A stretch of DNA of 64,000 nucleotides from Bradyrhizobium sp. SZCCT0148. Its GTDB lineage: Bacteria > Pseudomonadota > Alphaproteobacteria > Rhizobiales > Xanthobacteraceae. Positions within the stretch are counted from its first letter, which is position 1; every line of letters starts with the position of its first letter. The position numbers were made by a program, and so were the translations under genes. A model generated the notes under the pieces. It was not told the origin of the DNA, did no database searches, and worked only from the letters and a program-made list of their open reading frames with translations. Shown piece after piece: positions 44,214 through 53,164 of this stretch. The stretch lies in NCBI RefSeq assembly GCF_018129985.1, contig NZ_JAFCKT010000002.1, positions 620,001-684,000 on the forward strand. The letters are read 5' to 3'.

Positions 44214-46261
44214 TGAGAAGTCCCGTCACTTTCTGTGCTTTGCGCGCCGCCCTTGGCGACCCGGGGCATGATAATGCGAAAAGTGGTGCCTTGTCCCAGC
44301 TTGGATTCCAGCATCATGCGCCCGCCGAGCTGCTGGGTGACGAGGTTATAGACGATATGCAGGCCGAGTCCCGTACCGCCTTCATTGCGCCGGGTGGTAA
44401 AGAAAGGGTCAAAGGCCTGGCGCTGCACGTCGGGGGTCATGCCGGCCCCGTCGTCGGTGAAGATGATCTCGATGTCGTCGGCGCCGCGCGGCCGCGCCGA
44501 GATGGTGATCGTGCCGGCACGCCCGTCGGCGAAGGCGTGATTGGCGGCGTTGAGGAAGAGGTTGGTCAGGATCTGGCCGTAGGAGCCGGGATAGCCGTCG
44601 AGCAGCAGCCCCTCGGGCACGTCGACTTGAAGCGTGATCGGCGAGCGCTTCAGCACGGGGCGAAGGCTCGCGATGATCTGGTCGGTGGCCTCGCTGAGCG
44701 AGAATTGCCGCCGCTCGGCATGCGAGCGGTCGACCGCGACCTGCTTGAATGACTGGATCAGCTCGCCGGCGCGCTGCAGATTGGCGACCAGCTGCTGCGA
44801 GGCGTCGCGCGAGGACTGCACGAACTCCTCCAGCTGCGAGCGGCGCAGGCCGCCGTCGCCCCTGAGCTGGGCTTCGAAGATCTCGCTGCGCCGGGCAAAG
44901 CTCGAGGCCACCGTGAGGCTGATGCCGATGGGGTTGTTGACCTCGTGCGCGACGCCGGCGACAAGGCCGCCGAGCGCCGCCAGCCTCTCGGCATCGATCA
45001 AATTCTGCTGGGCGGTGTTGAGCTCGAGCAGCGCGCTTTCGGCCTTCTCCTTGGACGCGCGCAGCTCGTCCTCGGTCTGGCGCTTCGCGATCGCGTTCTC
45101 GCGGAACACTTCGACCGCGCGGGCCATGGCGCCGACCTCGTCGCGGGCCTTGGTGCCCTGCACCTCGCGGCCGAGGTCGCCGAGGGTGATCGCGCGCATC
45201 GCCGCCATGATCTGCTGCAGCGGCAGGCGGATCGATAGCGCGATCAGCACGCCGGCGGTGAGGATGATGCCGAGGAAGATCACCGCGATCGTCAGGACCC
45301 GGCGGGAAATAGCCGCCAGCGTGCGGTCGAAGGTCTCCTGCGCCTTCTGCTCGCGCTGGCGCATCTTGCTGGAAAGGTCGTCGATGGCGCCGATCGCCTC
45401 GGCCTGGCTGGCGTCGATGGTGTTGCGCAGGAGTTCGGTGCGGCTCGCAAGCTGCTCGGAGAGTTTTGCAAAGCCCTCGCGCAGCGCGGCGGTGCGGGCC
45501 CCGAGGCGCCGCAATGCCATGCGCTGGAGGTCGTTGTCGGCGAGATCGATCATCACGGGGATGGTCTTCTCGATCGTCTCGGTGTTGCGGCGCGCATCGT
45601 CGGCCGCGCCCGTCTGCAGCGACAGGTAATAGGAATTGGCCGCCACCAGCATCGCGGTGAAGGCCTCGCGGGATTTGCCGAGCGAAGGCCAGATCAGCGC
45701 ATCGCGATGCCCGGTGGCGCCTTCGATGATGGAATAGAGGCCGGCCATGTCCTTGGCCGGTCCCTGGACCTGTTCCTCATAGGTCCTGGCGATGGTGGCC
45801 TGCACGCCGCGCAGTTCGCCGAAGCCGTTGAGGAAGCGGTCGGTGGTCCGCTCCAGCTCCTCGACCGAGCCCGACAGCATCGGGTCCTTGGCGGCGCGGT
45901 TGGACAGCGTGCCCAGCACCGCCTCGCGCAGCAGCAGGATTTCGGCGAACAGGTCCGGGCTCGGCTGGTTGATGTAGCGGTGGATCAGGTTCTGCAGCCG
46001 CCCGGTCTCGCTTTCGAGCAGCGCCAGGATCCGGTCGGATTCGCGCACCTGGCGGACGTCGTCCCAGGCCGAGCCCAGCACCTGCGCGCCGTTCCAGATC
46101 ATCGCCGCCAGCACCACGACCACGGCGGAGTTCAGCGCGGCGATCGACAGGATGCGCCAGCGGATCGGCACCGCCCGCAGCGCCCCGACGATGCGCGCGC
46201 GCAGCTTCCCGAGCGGGCCCGACGGCCGCTCTGCGTGCTCGCTGTGTCCAAGCCCGGTCAA
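44183..46261 (-). CDS. Membrane sensor histidine kinase with HAMP
   Basis: The 692 residues have TM1 at about 35-57, a long helical periplasmic domain (about 60-315), TM2 (VLTIAVIFLGIILTAGVLIAL), HAMP (LPLQQIMAAMRAITLGDLGREV), a coiled coil, HisKA (LGGLVAGVAHEVNNPIG) and HATPase (FTDDGAGMTPDVQRQ; GGTGLGLHIVYNLV). The start TTG 46261 lies 6 bases after the DctP-like gene and has GAGG upstream. The periplasmic helical domain is the likely contact for that binding protein (inference). Confidence 0.9.
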   Translation of the reverse strand: MTGLGHSEHAERPSGPLGKLRARIVGALRAVPIRWRILSIAALNSAVVVVLAAMIWNGAQVLGSAWDDVRQVRESDRILALLESETGRLQNLIHRYINQPSPDLFAEILLLREAVLGTLSNRAAKDPMLSGSVEELERTTDRFLNGFGELRGVQATIARTYEEQVQGPAKDMAGLYSIIEGATGHRDALIWPSLGKSREAFTAMLVAANSYYLSLQTGAADDARRNTETIEKTIPVMIDLADNDLQRMALRRLGARTAALREGFAKLSEQLASRTELLRNTIDASQAEAIGAIDDLSSKMRQREQKAQETFDRTLAAISRRVLTIAVIFLGIILTAGVLIALSIRLPLQQIMAAMRAITLGDLGREVQGTKARDEVGAMARAVEVFRENAIAKRQTEDELRASKEKAESALLELNTAQQNLIDAERLAALGGLVAGVAHEVNNPIGISLTVASSFARRSEIFEAQLRGDGGLRRSQLEEFVQSSRDASQQLVANLQRAGELIQSFKQVAVDRSHAERRQFSLSEATDQIIASLRPVLKRSPITLQVDVPEGLLLDGYPGSYGQILTNLFLNAANHAFADGRAGTITISARPRGADDIEIIFTDDGAGMTPDVQRQAFDPFFTTRRNEGGTGLGLHIVYNLVTQQLGGRMMLESKLGQGTTFRIIMPRVAKGGAQSTESDGTSQWPNRTMSST

Positions 46262-46267
46262 CAGGCC

Positions 46268-47263
46268 TCACTCCACCTTGCGAATGCGTTCGATCAGCGC
46301 GGCCGCGGCGGGATCGCGCCCGGTCTTGGCGTAGATCGGGGCCATCGCGTCCTCGAACGGCTTGCGGTCGATATCCCTGATGATGGTGACCCCGGCTTCC
46401 TGCGCCTTGCGCTGCGACTGCTCCTCGAGGTCGCGCCACTTTTCGCGCATGAACCGGCTGGAGCGCTGCGCGGCCTCCCGGAAAATCTTCTGGTCGTCCG
46501 GCGACAGGCTCTGCCAGGCCTTCAGCGAGATCACCAGCACCTCGGGGCTCATCGTGTGCTCGGTAAGCGTGTAATGGCCGGCATGCTTGTAATGGTCCGT
46601 CGTCACGAAAGATGGCCAGTTGTTCTCGGCGCCGTCGACCAGATGGTTGGCGAGCCCGGTGAGCACTTGCCCATAGGGCATCTCGACGGGCTCGGCGCCG
46701 AGCGAGCGGATCATCTGGCTCATCAACTCCGACTGCTGCACCCGGATCCGCAATCCCTTGAGATCCGCGATCGACTTCACGGGTCGGACGCCGTTGTAGA
46801 TCGACCGCGCCCCGGAATCGTAGAAGGCGAGCCCGACGAAGCCGTAGGGCTCGAAACTATCGAGGATTTCGCTGCCGACCGGCCCGTCCAGCACCTTCTG
46901 CATGTGCTCGATGGACCGGAACAGGAACGGCATGGCGAGCACGTTCATCGCCGGCACGAAATTGCCGATCAGCGCGACGTTGGTCCGGTTGAGGTCGATC
47001 GCGCCGGCCCGGGTTTGCTCGATGGTCTCCTTCTCCTCGCCGAGCTGGCGGGAGTGGAACACCTTGATCTCGTGGCGGCCGCCGCTGCGCTCGGCGATCA
47101 GGGCGCCCATGTAGCGCAGCGCCTGGACCGTCGGGTAATCCTCGGTCTGGGTATCTGCGGCGCGAAATTCGCGTGCGCCGGCGCCCGTCATGCAGACGGC
47201 AAGCACAAGCGCGACGAAGATCACCCCGGTCCGCGAGAGTTCGGCACGGTTCAGCACTGGCAC
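46268..47263 (-). CDS. DctP-type TRAP transporter substrate-binding protein used in a signalling operon
   Basis: The 331 residues from GTG 47263 (GAGGGG six bases upstream; TTG 47269 also possible) have a signal peptide and the DctP pattern: AGAIDLNRTNVALIGNFVPAMNVLAMPFLFRS, RSIYNGVRPVKSIADLKGLRIRVQ and GAENNWPSFVTTDHYKHAGHYTLTEHTMSPEVLVIS. An Arg in LKGLRIRVQ would bind a carboxylate ligand. No DctQ/DctM permease gene is present. It is the first gene of an operon with two kinases and a response regulator, so it may act as a periplasmic sensor of an organic acid. Confidence 0.92.
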   Translation of the reverse strand: MPVLNRAELSRTGVIFVALVLAVCMTGAGAREFRAADTQTEDYPTVQALRYMGALIAERSGGRHEIKVFHSRQLGEEKETIEQTRAGAIDLNRTNVALIGNFVPAMNVLAMPFLFRSIEHMQKVLDGPVGSEILDSFEPYGFVGLAFYDSGARSIYNGVRPVKSIADLKGLRIRVQQSELMSQMIRSLGAEPVEMPYGQVLTGLANHLVDGAENNWPSFVTTDHYKHAGHYTLTEHTMSPEVLVISLKAWQSLSPDDQKIFREAAQRSSRFMREKWRDLEEQSQRKAQEAGVTIIRDIDRKPFEDAMAPIYAKTGRDPAAAALIERIRKVE

Positions 47264-47461
47264 ACTCAACCCCTCGGTGATGGAGTCTATGGCGGGAGCA
47301 AAAGGTTCAATGCAATCTAGCAGATGGGAGGGCCAAGGCTACCCGCTGCGGGTACGCCCGATTGTGCAGCGCGGCCGGGATACCTTGCCGGTTGAAACCG
47401 CTGGGGATGCGCCGTAAGCAGGGTCGCCCGCCCCACGGCGTGAGAAACGAGAAAAGCCATC

Positions 47462-48784
47462 GTGACGTCAGCATTGCGCCCCTTGTTCCTCGCCATTCTT
47501 GCGGCGTTCTCCTTGGCGGCTCCGGCTGGCGCCGCCACCGACATCGCCTGGTGGCACGCCATGTCCGGCGAGCTCGGCCGCCGGCTCGAGAAGCTCGCCT
47601 CGGATTTCAACGCCTCGCAGTCCGACTATCGCATCGTGCCGGTTTACAAGGGCAACTACACTGAGACGGTGACCGCCGCGATCTTCGCCTTCCGCTCGCG
47701 CAGCCAGCCCGCCATCGTCCAGGTCAACGAGGTCGCCACTGCCACCATGACCGCGGCCAAGGGCGCGATCTATCCGGTGTTCAGCCTGATGCGGGACATG
47801 AACGAGCCGTTCTCGCTGGCCGATTACCTGCCCACGGTCTCCGGCTACTACACCGATGCGGCCGGCAATCTGTTGTCGTTCCCGTTCAATTCCTCGACGC
47901 CGATCCTCTATTACAACAAGACCATGTTCCGCGACGCGGGCCTCGATCCGGAGACGCCGCCGAAGACCTGGCCGGAATTGGGCGCGGCTGCAAAGCGCCT
48001 GCGCGACCGTGGCGCTGCGTGCGGTTTCACGACGTCCTGGCCGTCCTGGATCCATGTCGAGAATTTCTCCGCTTTCCATAATTTGCCGTTGGCGACGCGC
48101 GGCAATGGCTTTGCCGGGCTGGACGCGGAATTGACCATCAACAATCCGGTCGTGCTCAAACACATCGCCCAGCTCGCCGAATGGCAAAAGACGAAGGCGT
48201 TCGACTATGGCGGTCGGGGGCAAGCGGCCGAGCCGCGTTTCCAGCGCGGCGAATGCGGCATCTTCATCGGCTCCTCGGCGACGCGCGCCGACATCAAGGC
48301 GAATTCGAAGTTCGAGGTCGGCTACGGCATGATGCCGTACTGGCCCGACGTGAAGGGCGCGCCGCAGAACTCGATCATCGGTGGCGCAACCCTGTGGGTG
48401 CTGCGCGACCGCCCGCGCGAGGAATACAAGGGCGTGGCGCGATTCTTCGCCTATCTGTCGCAGCCCGGCGTGCAGGCCGCCTGGCACCAGAACACCGGAT
48501 ACCTGCCGATCACCCGCGCCGCTTCCGAGCTGACGCGCGCGCAGGGCTTTTACGAGCGCAATCCGGGTGCGGCGATCTCGTTCGAGGAAATCACGCTCAA
48601 TCCGCCGACCGAGAATTCGAAAGGCATCCGGCTCGGCTCCTTCGTCCTGATCCGCGGCGCGATCGAGGACGAACTGGAGCAGGCCTTCGCCGGCCACAAG
48701 AGCGCGCAGGCTGCGCTGGATTCCGCGGTCGAGCGCGGCAACAAGCTGCTGCGCCAGTTCGAGCGTGCCAGTCCGGACCGGTAG
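47462..48784 (+). CDS. UgpB-like glycerol-3-phosphate/sugar ABC substrate-binding protein
   Basis: The 440 residues start at GTG 47462 with signal PLFLAILAAFSLAAPAGAA. UgpB-type motifs include DIAWWHAMSGELGRRLEKLASDFN, YKGNYTETV, PFNSSTPILYYNK, SWIHVENFSAFHN and GGATLWVL, so binding of sn-glycerol-3-phosphate or a glycerophosphodiester is likely. No UgpA/E/C partners are in the window. It is divergent from the DctP-like gene. Confidence 0.88.
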   Translation: MTSALRPLFLAILAAFSLAAPAGAATDIAWWHAMSGELGRRLEKLASDFNASQSDYRIVPVYKGNYTETVTAAIFAFRSRSQPAIVQVNEVATATMTAAKGAIYPVFSLMRDMNEPFSLADYLPTVSGYYTDAAGNLLSFPFNSSTPILYYNKTMFRDAGLDPETPPKTWPELGAAAKRLRDRGAACGFTTSWPSWIHVENFSAFHNLPLATRGNGFAGLDAELTINNPVVLKHIAQLAEWQKTKAFDYGGRGQAAEPRFQRGECGIFIGSSATRADIKANSKFEVGYGMMPYWPDVKGAPQNSIIGGATLWVLRDRPREEYKGVARFFAYLSQPGVQAAWHQNTGYLPITRAASELTRAQGFYERNPGAAISFEEITLNPPTENSKGIRLGSFVLIRGAIEDELEQAFAGHKSAQAALDSAVERGNKLLRQFERASPDR

Positions 48785-48806
48785 GAGTGATCGGTGCGCA
48801 CGCCTC

Positions 48807-48930
48807 GTCCTTCGAGACGCCCGCCTCCGGCGGGCTCCTCAGGATAAGGCTCAGCAGCGCCTGTCAATGCCGCTGCGCAATCAGCTCCTCATCCTGAGGA
48901 GCCCGCAAAGCTGGCGTCTCGAAGGATGGC
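48807..48930. repeat. REP-like element (CTTCGAGACG...CGTCTCGAAG family)
   Basis: CCTTCGAGACGCCCGCC at the left mirrors GGCGTCTCGAAGGATGG at the right, with CTCAGGATAAGGCT / CTCATCCTGAGGAG inside. It is the same family as 37692-37822 and fills the gap between two genes. Confidence 0.7.
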
Positions 48931-48961
48931 CGCCAGGATACTGTTTCAAGAATGTAAGCCG

Positions 48962-49903
48962 ATGACACTGTCAAACTTCACGGACGCCGAAAGCTTCCGC
49001 GCCTTCCGTTCCGATCCTGCGCAATGGCTGCCGATCGCGCTCGACATCGCGCGCGGCCACGGCCTCGATACCAGCGCGCCGCATGTGTTCGAGACCGGCA
49101 CCAATCTCGTGGTCGGCCTCGGCGACAAGGTGATCCTGAAAATCTTTCCGCCGCTGCTGCGCGCGCAGTTCGTGTCCGAGCGTGGTTCGCTGGCGCAACT
49201 CAAAGGCCATCTCGATCTGCCTATCCCCGAGATCGTCGCCGAGGGGGCGCGCGACGGCTGGCCCTATCTCGTCATCACGCGTCTCACAGGCACGCTCGGC
49301 TCGGAGGTGTGGCCGCAATTGCCGGAAGACCAGAAAGAGCGCCTGCTGCGCCAGATCGGCGAGACCATCGCGCGCGTCCAGCGTGTCCCGCTCGGACCGC
49401 TCACGAGCATCAAGCCGCGCTGGAACGACTTGATGCGTGCCCAGATGCAGGGCTGCAAGGCCCGGCACACGCGCCTCGGCCTTGCGCCGAAATTCCTCGC
49501 AGGCCTCGATGATCTCCTGCGCGATGCGGAAAAGCTCATTCCGATGGATCCTCCGCCGGTTTTTCTGGTCGGCGAGTACATTCCGGAGAACTTCCTGCTC
49601 GCCTGTGACGACGGCCAGTGGTCGCTCGCCGGCCTGTTCGACTTCGGCGACGTCCTGGCGGGATGGCGCGATTACGATCTGCTCGGCCCCGGCGCGTTCA
49701 TGGCGGCGGGCCGGCCGGGCAGGGTGAGGAGCCTGCTCGCAGGCTTCGGCTATGAGAAGCTCGACTACCCGCTCAAGCGCCGCCTGATGGCCCTGATGCT
49801 GCTGCACCGCGCCAGCGACCTCAACGCGCACGTCTGCATCGATGGCTGGCAGCACAAGGCGAACGATCTGATCGAGTTGCAGGAGCTGATCTGGGCGGGG
49901 TGA
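48962..49903 (+). CDS. Aminoglycoside-phosphotransferase-like kinase
   Basis: The 313 residues have the APH fold. An N-lobe (FETGTNLVVGLGDKVILKIF) precedes a C-lobe in which the usual catalytic loop appears modified as VFLVGEYIPENFLLACDDG (GEYIPENFL instead of HGDLHxxN), then LAGLFDFGDVLAGWRDYDL with the metal-binding D-x-G/D pattern. It probably phosphorylates a small molecule; antibiotic resistance is not implied. ATG 48962 lies at the end of the repeat-filled gap and is the first plausible start. Confidence 0.8.
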   Translation: MTLSNFTDAESFRAFRSDPAQWLPIALDIARGHGLDTSAPHVFETGTNLVVGLGDKVILKIFPPLLRAQFVSERGSLAQLKGHLDLPIPEIVAEGARDGWPYLVITRLTGTLGSEVWPQLPEDQKERLLRQIGETIARVQRVPLGPLTSIKPRWNDLMRAQMQGCKARHTRLGLAPKFLAGLDDLLRDAEKLIPMDPPPVFLVGEYIPENFLLACDDGQWSLAGLFDFGDVLAGWRDYDLLGPGAFMAAGRPGRVRSLLAGFGYEKLDYPLKRRLMALMLLHRASDLNAHVCIDGWQHKANDLIELQELIWAG

Positions 49904-49926
49904 GCGGGCGCGCTCCGCCTCTCTTC

Positions 49927-50048
49927 GTCATTCCAGGGCGCCGCGCAGCGGCGAGCTATGGTGCGCAATTGCGCAGCTGAGAATGCATCGTCCCGCGCGA
50001 ACTTCTGCCCGATGGATGCCGGGCCGATCGCATCGCTCCGGAATGACG
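49927..50048. repeat. REP-like element (GTCATTCC...GGAATGAC family)
   Basis: The inverted ends GTCATTCCAGGGCG / CGCTCCGGAATGAC. It is related to 34227-34319. It occupies the left third of the 369-base gap before the ABC operon; the right part holds the promoter elements listed next. Confidence 0.65.
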
Positions 50049-50102
50049 GGCGTGCTTATTGGAAGGGCGCCCACGAAATGAAGCTTACTAAATGAGCAAA
50101 TC

Positions 50103-50118
50103 TGCATCTTTGTATGCA
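50103..50118. promoter_or_regulatory. Candidate activator site TGCAT-N6-ATGCA
   Basis: This 16-base palindrome lies about 115 bases upstream of the sigma-54 core, within the range of enhancer sites for NtrC-type activators. It only partly fits the NtrC consensus. It also contains TTGTATGCAA, one mismatch from a GntR/FCD-type TTGTATACAA. Confidence 0.35.
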
Positions 50119-50213
50119 AGGTGTAAAGATCGAGGCGAGCGCCTCCGACCTGTTAAAATCAGGAATTCATAGCGATTTCAGTCTAGTAGCTCGGTCGTAA
50201 ACCGGCATTAAGC

Positions 50214-50230
50214 CTTGGCACGAACCTTGC
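50214..50230 (+). promoter_or_regulatory. Sigma-54 (RpoN) -24/-12 promoter of the ABC-ureide operon
   Basis: The sequence TTGGCACGAACCTTGC matches the consensus TGGCACG-N4-TTGC exactly, with GG (50217-50218) and GC (50229-50230) separated by 10 bases. Transcription would start near 50242, about 30 bases before the ATG at 50273. Sigma-54 dependence fits nitrogen-controlled expression. Confidence 0.8.
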
Positions 50231-50272
50231 GAATCCGGTTCCAACCAAAAACATTGTGTTGGAGCCATTGCC

Positions 50273-51895
50273 ATGAAGCGCCGCGATTTCCTCAAGTCCG
50301 TTTCCGGATTGGCCGCCGGAGCGGCGCTTCCGGCCATGCCGCAGGTGATCTCCTCGGCCTATGCCGACGCCCGCTCGGAGACGCTGCTGATCGTCTCGGA
50401 GGGCGGCCCCAACAATCTCGACATCCACGGCGTCGGCACCAACGTGCCCGGCTATGAAGTCTCCTGGAATTGCTACGACCGCCTGATCAGCCACGAGATG
50501 AAGAGCGGTCCCGGCGGCGTGCCCTATTACGACCGCGACAAGTTCAAGGGCGAACTCGCCGAGGAGTTCAAGATCGACGACATGTCGGTCACCTTCAAGC
50601 TGCGCAAGAACGCCAAATTCCACGACGGCACGCCGGTGACCGCCAAGGACGTGAAGTGGTCGCTCGACCGCGCCGTCAGCGTCGGCGGCTTCCCGACATT
50701 CCAGATGAGCGCGGGGTCTCTCACGAAGCCGGAGCAGTTCGTCGTCATCGACGACCACACCGTACGCGTCGACTTCCTGAAGAAGGACAAGCTCACGATT
50801 CCCGATCTCGCCGTGATCGTGCCCTGCATCGTCAATTCCGAGCTGGTGAAGAAGAACGCCAGTGAGAAGGACCCCTGGGGTCTCGAATTCACCAAGCAGC
50901 AGACCGCGGGCTCCGGCGCCTACAAGGTGACGAAATGGACCGCCGGCACCGAAGTCATCATGGAGCGCAACGACGATTGGGTCTGCGGTCCGCTGCCGAA
51001 GATCAAGCGCGTGATCTGGCGCATGGTGCCGCAGGCCGGCAACCGCCGCGCGCTGCTGGAACGCGGTGACGCCGACATTTCCTACGAGCTGCCCAACAAG
51101 GACTTTCAGGAGATGAAAGCCAACGGCAAGCTCAACGTGGTGTCGCTGCCGTTCTCCAACGGCATCCAGTATATCGGCATGAACGTCACCAAGCCGCCCT
51201 TCGATAATCCCAAGGTGCGCCAGGCCGTCGCCTACGCGCTGCCCTACCAGAAGATCATGGACGCGGTGATGTTCGGCCTCGCCAACCCGATGTTCGGCGC
51301 GCCAAAGGACAAGGCCACCGAAGTCGCCTGGCCGCAGCCGCACAAATACAACACCGACATCGAGAAGGCGAAGGCATTGATGGCCGAAGCGGGCATGGCC
51401 AACGGCTTCGAGACCACGATCTCGTTCGACCTGAATTTCGCCGGCGTCAACGAGCCGCTCTGCGTGCTGGTGCAGGAGAGCCTGGCCCAGATCGGCATCA
51501 AGACCACCATCAACAAGGTGCCCGGCGCCAACTGGCGCACCGAGTTGAACAAGAAGGAGATGCCGCTCTTCACCAACGTGTTCTCGGGCTGGCTCGATTA
51601 CCCCGAATACTTCTTCTACTGGTGCTATCACGGCAACAATTCCGTCTTCAACACCATGAGCTACAAGTCGGCGGAGATGGACAAGCTGATCGACGGCGCG
51701 CGCACCGCGGCCGCAAGCGGCGACACCGCCACCTACGACAAGGACGTGAAGGGCTTCGTCGACCTCGCCTTTGCCGACATCCCGCGCATCCCGCTGTACC
51801 AGCCCTTCGTCAATGTCGCGATGCAGAAGAACATCTCGGGCTATCAGTACTGGTTCCACCGCCGCCTGGATTATCGCGCGCTGGCGAAGGGGTGA
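50273..51895 (+). CDS. ABC transporter substrate-binding protein (peptide/opine family 5) of the ureide island
   Basis: The 540 residues begin with a Tat signal (MKRRDFLKSVSGLAAGAALPAMP), suggesting export folded. The SBP_bac_5 core follows (SVTFKLRKNAKFHDGTPVTAKDVKWSLDRA; GAYKVTKW; NPKVRQAVAYALPYQKIM). GGAG lies eight bases before the ATG and a sigma-54 promoter 43 bases upstream. It is followed by DppB/DppC-like permeases, a fused ATPase and AtzG/E/H-like genes, so the ligand is probably an N-rich amide or ureide rather than a peptide (inference). Confidence 0.93.
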   Translation: MKRRDFLKSVSGLAAGAALPAMPQVISSAYADARSETLLIVSEGGPNNLDIHGVGTNVPGYEVSWNCYDRLISHEMKSGPGGVPYYDRDKFKGELAEEFKIDDMSVTFKLRKNAKFHDGTPVTAKDVKWSLDRAVSVGGFPTFQMSAGSLTKPEQFVVIDDHTVRVDFLKKDKLTIPDLAVIVPCIVNSELVKKNASEKDPWGLEFTKQQTAGSGAYKVTKWTAGTEVIMERNDDWVCGPLPKIKRVIWRMVPQAGNRRALLERGDADISYELPNKDFQEMKANGKLNVVSLPFSNGIQYIGMNVTKPPFDNPKVRQAVAYALPYQKIMDAVMFGLANPMFGAPKDKATEVAWPQPHKYNTDIEKAKALMAEAGMANGFETTISFDLNFAGVNEPLCVLVQESLAQIGIKTTINKVPGANWRTELNKKEMPLFTNVFSGWLDYPEYFFYWCYHGNNSVFNTMSYKSAEMDKLIDGARTAAASGDTATYDKDVKGFVDLAFADIPRIPLYQPFVNVAMQKNISGYQYWFHRRLDYRALAKG

Positions 51896-51973
51896 GGAGT
51901 CGGAACGGCGAATAGCGAGTAGGGCGAGGCAATCGCATATGGTGTTCGCAGGCGTATCGGCTGGCTCTGTTCG

Positions 51974-52102
51974 CCTCTCCCGCTTGCGGGGGAGGCCGAC
52001 GCGCTCGAACAGCGCGGCGGGTAGGGGCTCTCTCCACACGAAAAGCCCCTATGCAGAGGCGCCCCCACCCCAACCCTCCCCCGCAAGCGGCAGAGGGAGC
52101 GC
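51974..52102. repeat. REP-like element inside the ABC operon
   Basis: CGCCTCTCCCGCTTGCGGGGGAGG at the left with CCCTCCCCCGCAAGCGGCAGAGGG at the right. It fills the 252-base gap between binding protein and permease and may attenuate or protect the upstream mRNA, giving more binding protein than permease. Confidence 0.6.
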
Positions 52103-52147
52103 GATCGTGCGTGTTGCGTCACCTCTCCTCACCACAGGGAGCACCCC

Positions 52148-53161
52148 ATGCTGACCATGATCGGCAAGCGCCTGATGTTCGCGATTCCCTCGCTGATCGG
52201 GGTCGTCATCGTCACCTTCCTGCTGACGCGCGCGTTGCCGGGCGATCCCGCCGCCTACTTTGCCGGTCCCGCCGCGACCAAGGAGGCCGTCGAGCAGATC
52301 CGCAAGAAGCTCGGCCTCGACAAGCCGCTGATCGAGCAGTTCTTCCGCTACACCAACGACCTCGCGCACGGCGATTTCGGCAACTCGCTGACGACGGGCC
52401 AGCCGGTCGCCGCCGAGATCCGCAACCGCCTGCCGGCTTCGGCCGAACTGACGCTGCTCGGGCTGGTCGTCTCGATCGTGATCGCGATCCCGCTCGGCGT
52501 GCTGGCGGCAACGCGGCCGGGATCCTGGGTCGACCATCTCTGCCGCGTCACGACGACGGCGGGCGTGTCGCTGCCGGTGTTCTTCACAGGCCTCGTGCTG
52601 GTCTATGTGTTTTATTTCCGGCTCGGCTGGTCGCCGGCGCCGCTCGGTCGTCTCGACGTGTTCTACAGCGCGCCGCCGACGGTCACGGGCTTCTATCTGA
52701 TCGACACCCTGATCGCGCGCGACTTCGAGGCCTTCCGCTCCGCGCTGAGCCAGCTCATCCTGCCGGCGACGACGCTTGCGATCTTCTCGCTGGCGCCGAT
52801 CGCGCGCATGACGCGCGCCTCGATGCTGGCGGTGCTGTCGTCGGAGTTCGTCCGCACCGCCCGCGCCAGCGGCCTGTCGCCGGCGACCGTCATCGTCACC
52901 TACGCGTTTCGCAATGCGATGCTGCCTGTGATCACCACGCTCAGCATGGTGTTCTCGTTCCTGCTGGGGGCCAACGTGCTGGTGGAAAAAGTGTTCGCCT
53001 GGCCCGGCATCGGCTCCTACGCCGTGGAAGCGCTGATCTCGTCGGACTTCGCGCCGGTGCAGGGCTTCGTGCTGACCATGGCGGTCATGTACGTGCTGCT
53101 CAATCTCGTGATCGACATTCTCTACGGCGTGATCGATCCACGCGTCAGGTTGGAGGGCTGA
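52148..53161 (+). CDS. ABC transporter permease, DppB type
   Basis: The 337 residues have six helices. The N-terminus MIGKRLMFAIPSLIGVVIVTFLLTRALPGDPA and TKEAVEQIRKKLGLDKPLIEQFFRY are typical of DppB/OppB. The EAA-type coupling loop is RTARASGLSPATVIVTYAFRNAMLPVIT. GGGAG precedes the ATG. It is followed four bases later by the second permease. Confidence 0.94.
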   Translation: MLTMIGKRLMFAIPSLIGVVIVTFLLTRALPGDPAAYFAGPAATKEAVEQIRKKLGLDKPLIEQFFRYTNDLAHGDFGNSLTTGQPVAAEIRNRLPASAELTLLGLVVSIVIAIPLGVLAATRPGSWVDHLCRVTTTAGVSLPVFFTGLVLVYVFYFRLGWSPAPLGRLDVFYSAPPTVTGFYLIDTLIARDFEAFRSALSQLILPATTLAIFSLAPIARMTRASMLAVLSSEFVRTARASGLSPATVIVTYAFRNAMLPVITTLSMVFSFLLGANVLVEKVFAWPGIGSYAVEALISSDFAPVQGFVLTMAVMYVLLNLVIDILYGVIDPRVRLEG

Positions 53162-53164
53162 ACC

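Noticed and set aside
48962..49903. Antibiotic-resistance aminoglycoside phosphotransferase
   Set aside because: The fold matches, but the catalytic loop deviates from HGDLHxxN and the context is metabolic, so a resistance role is not supported.
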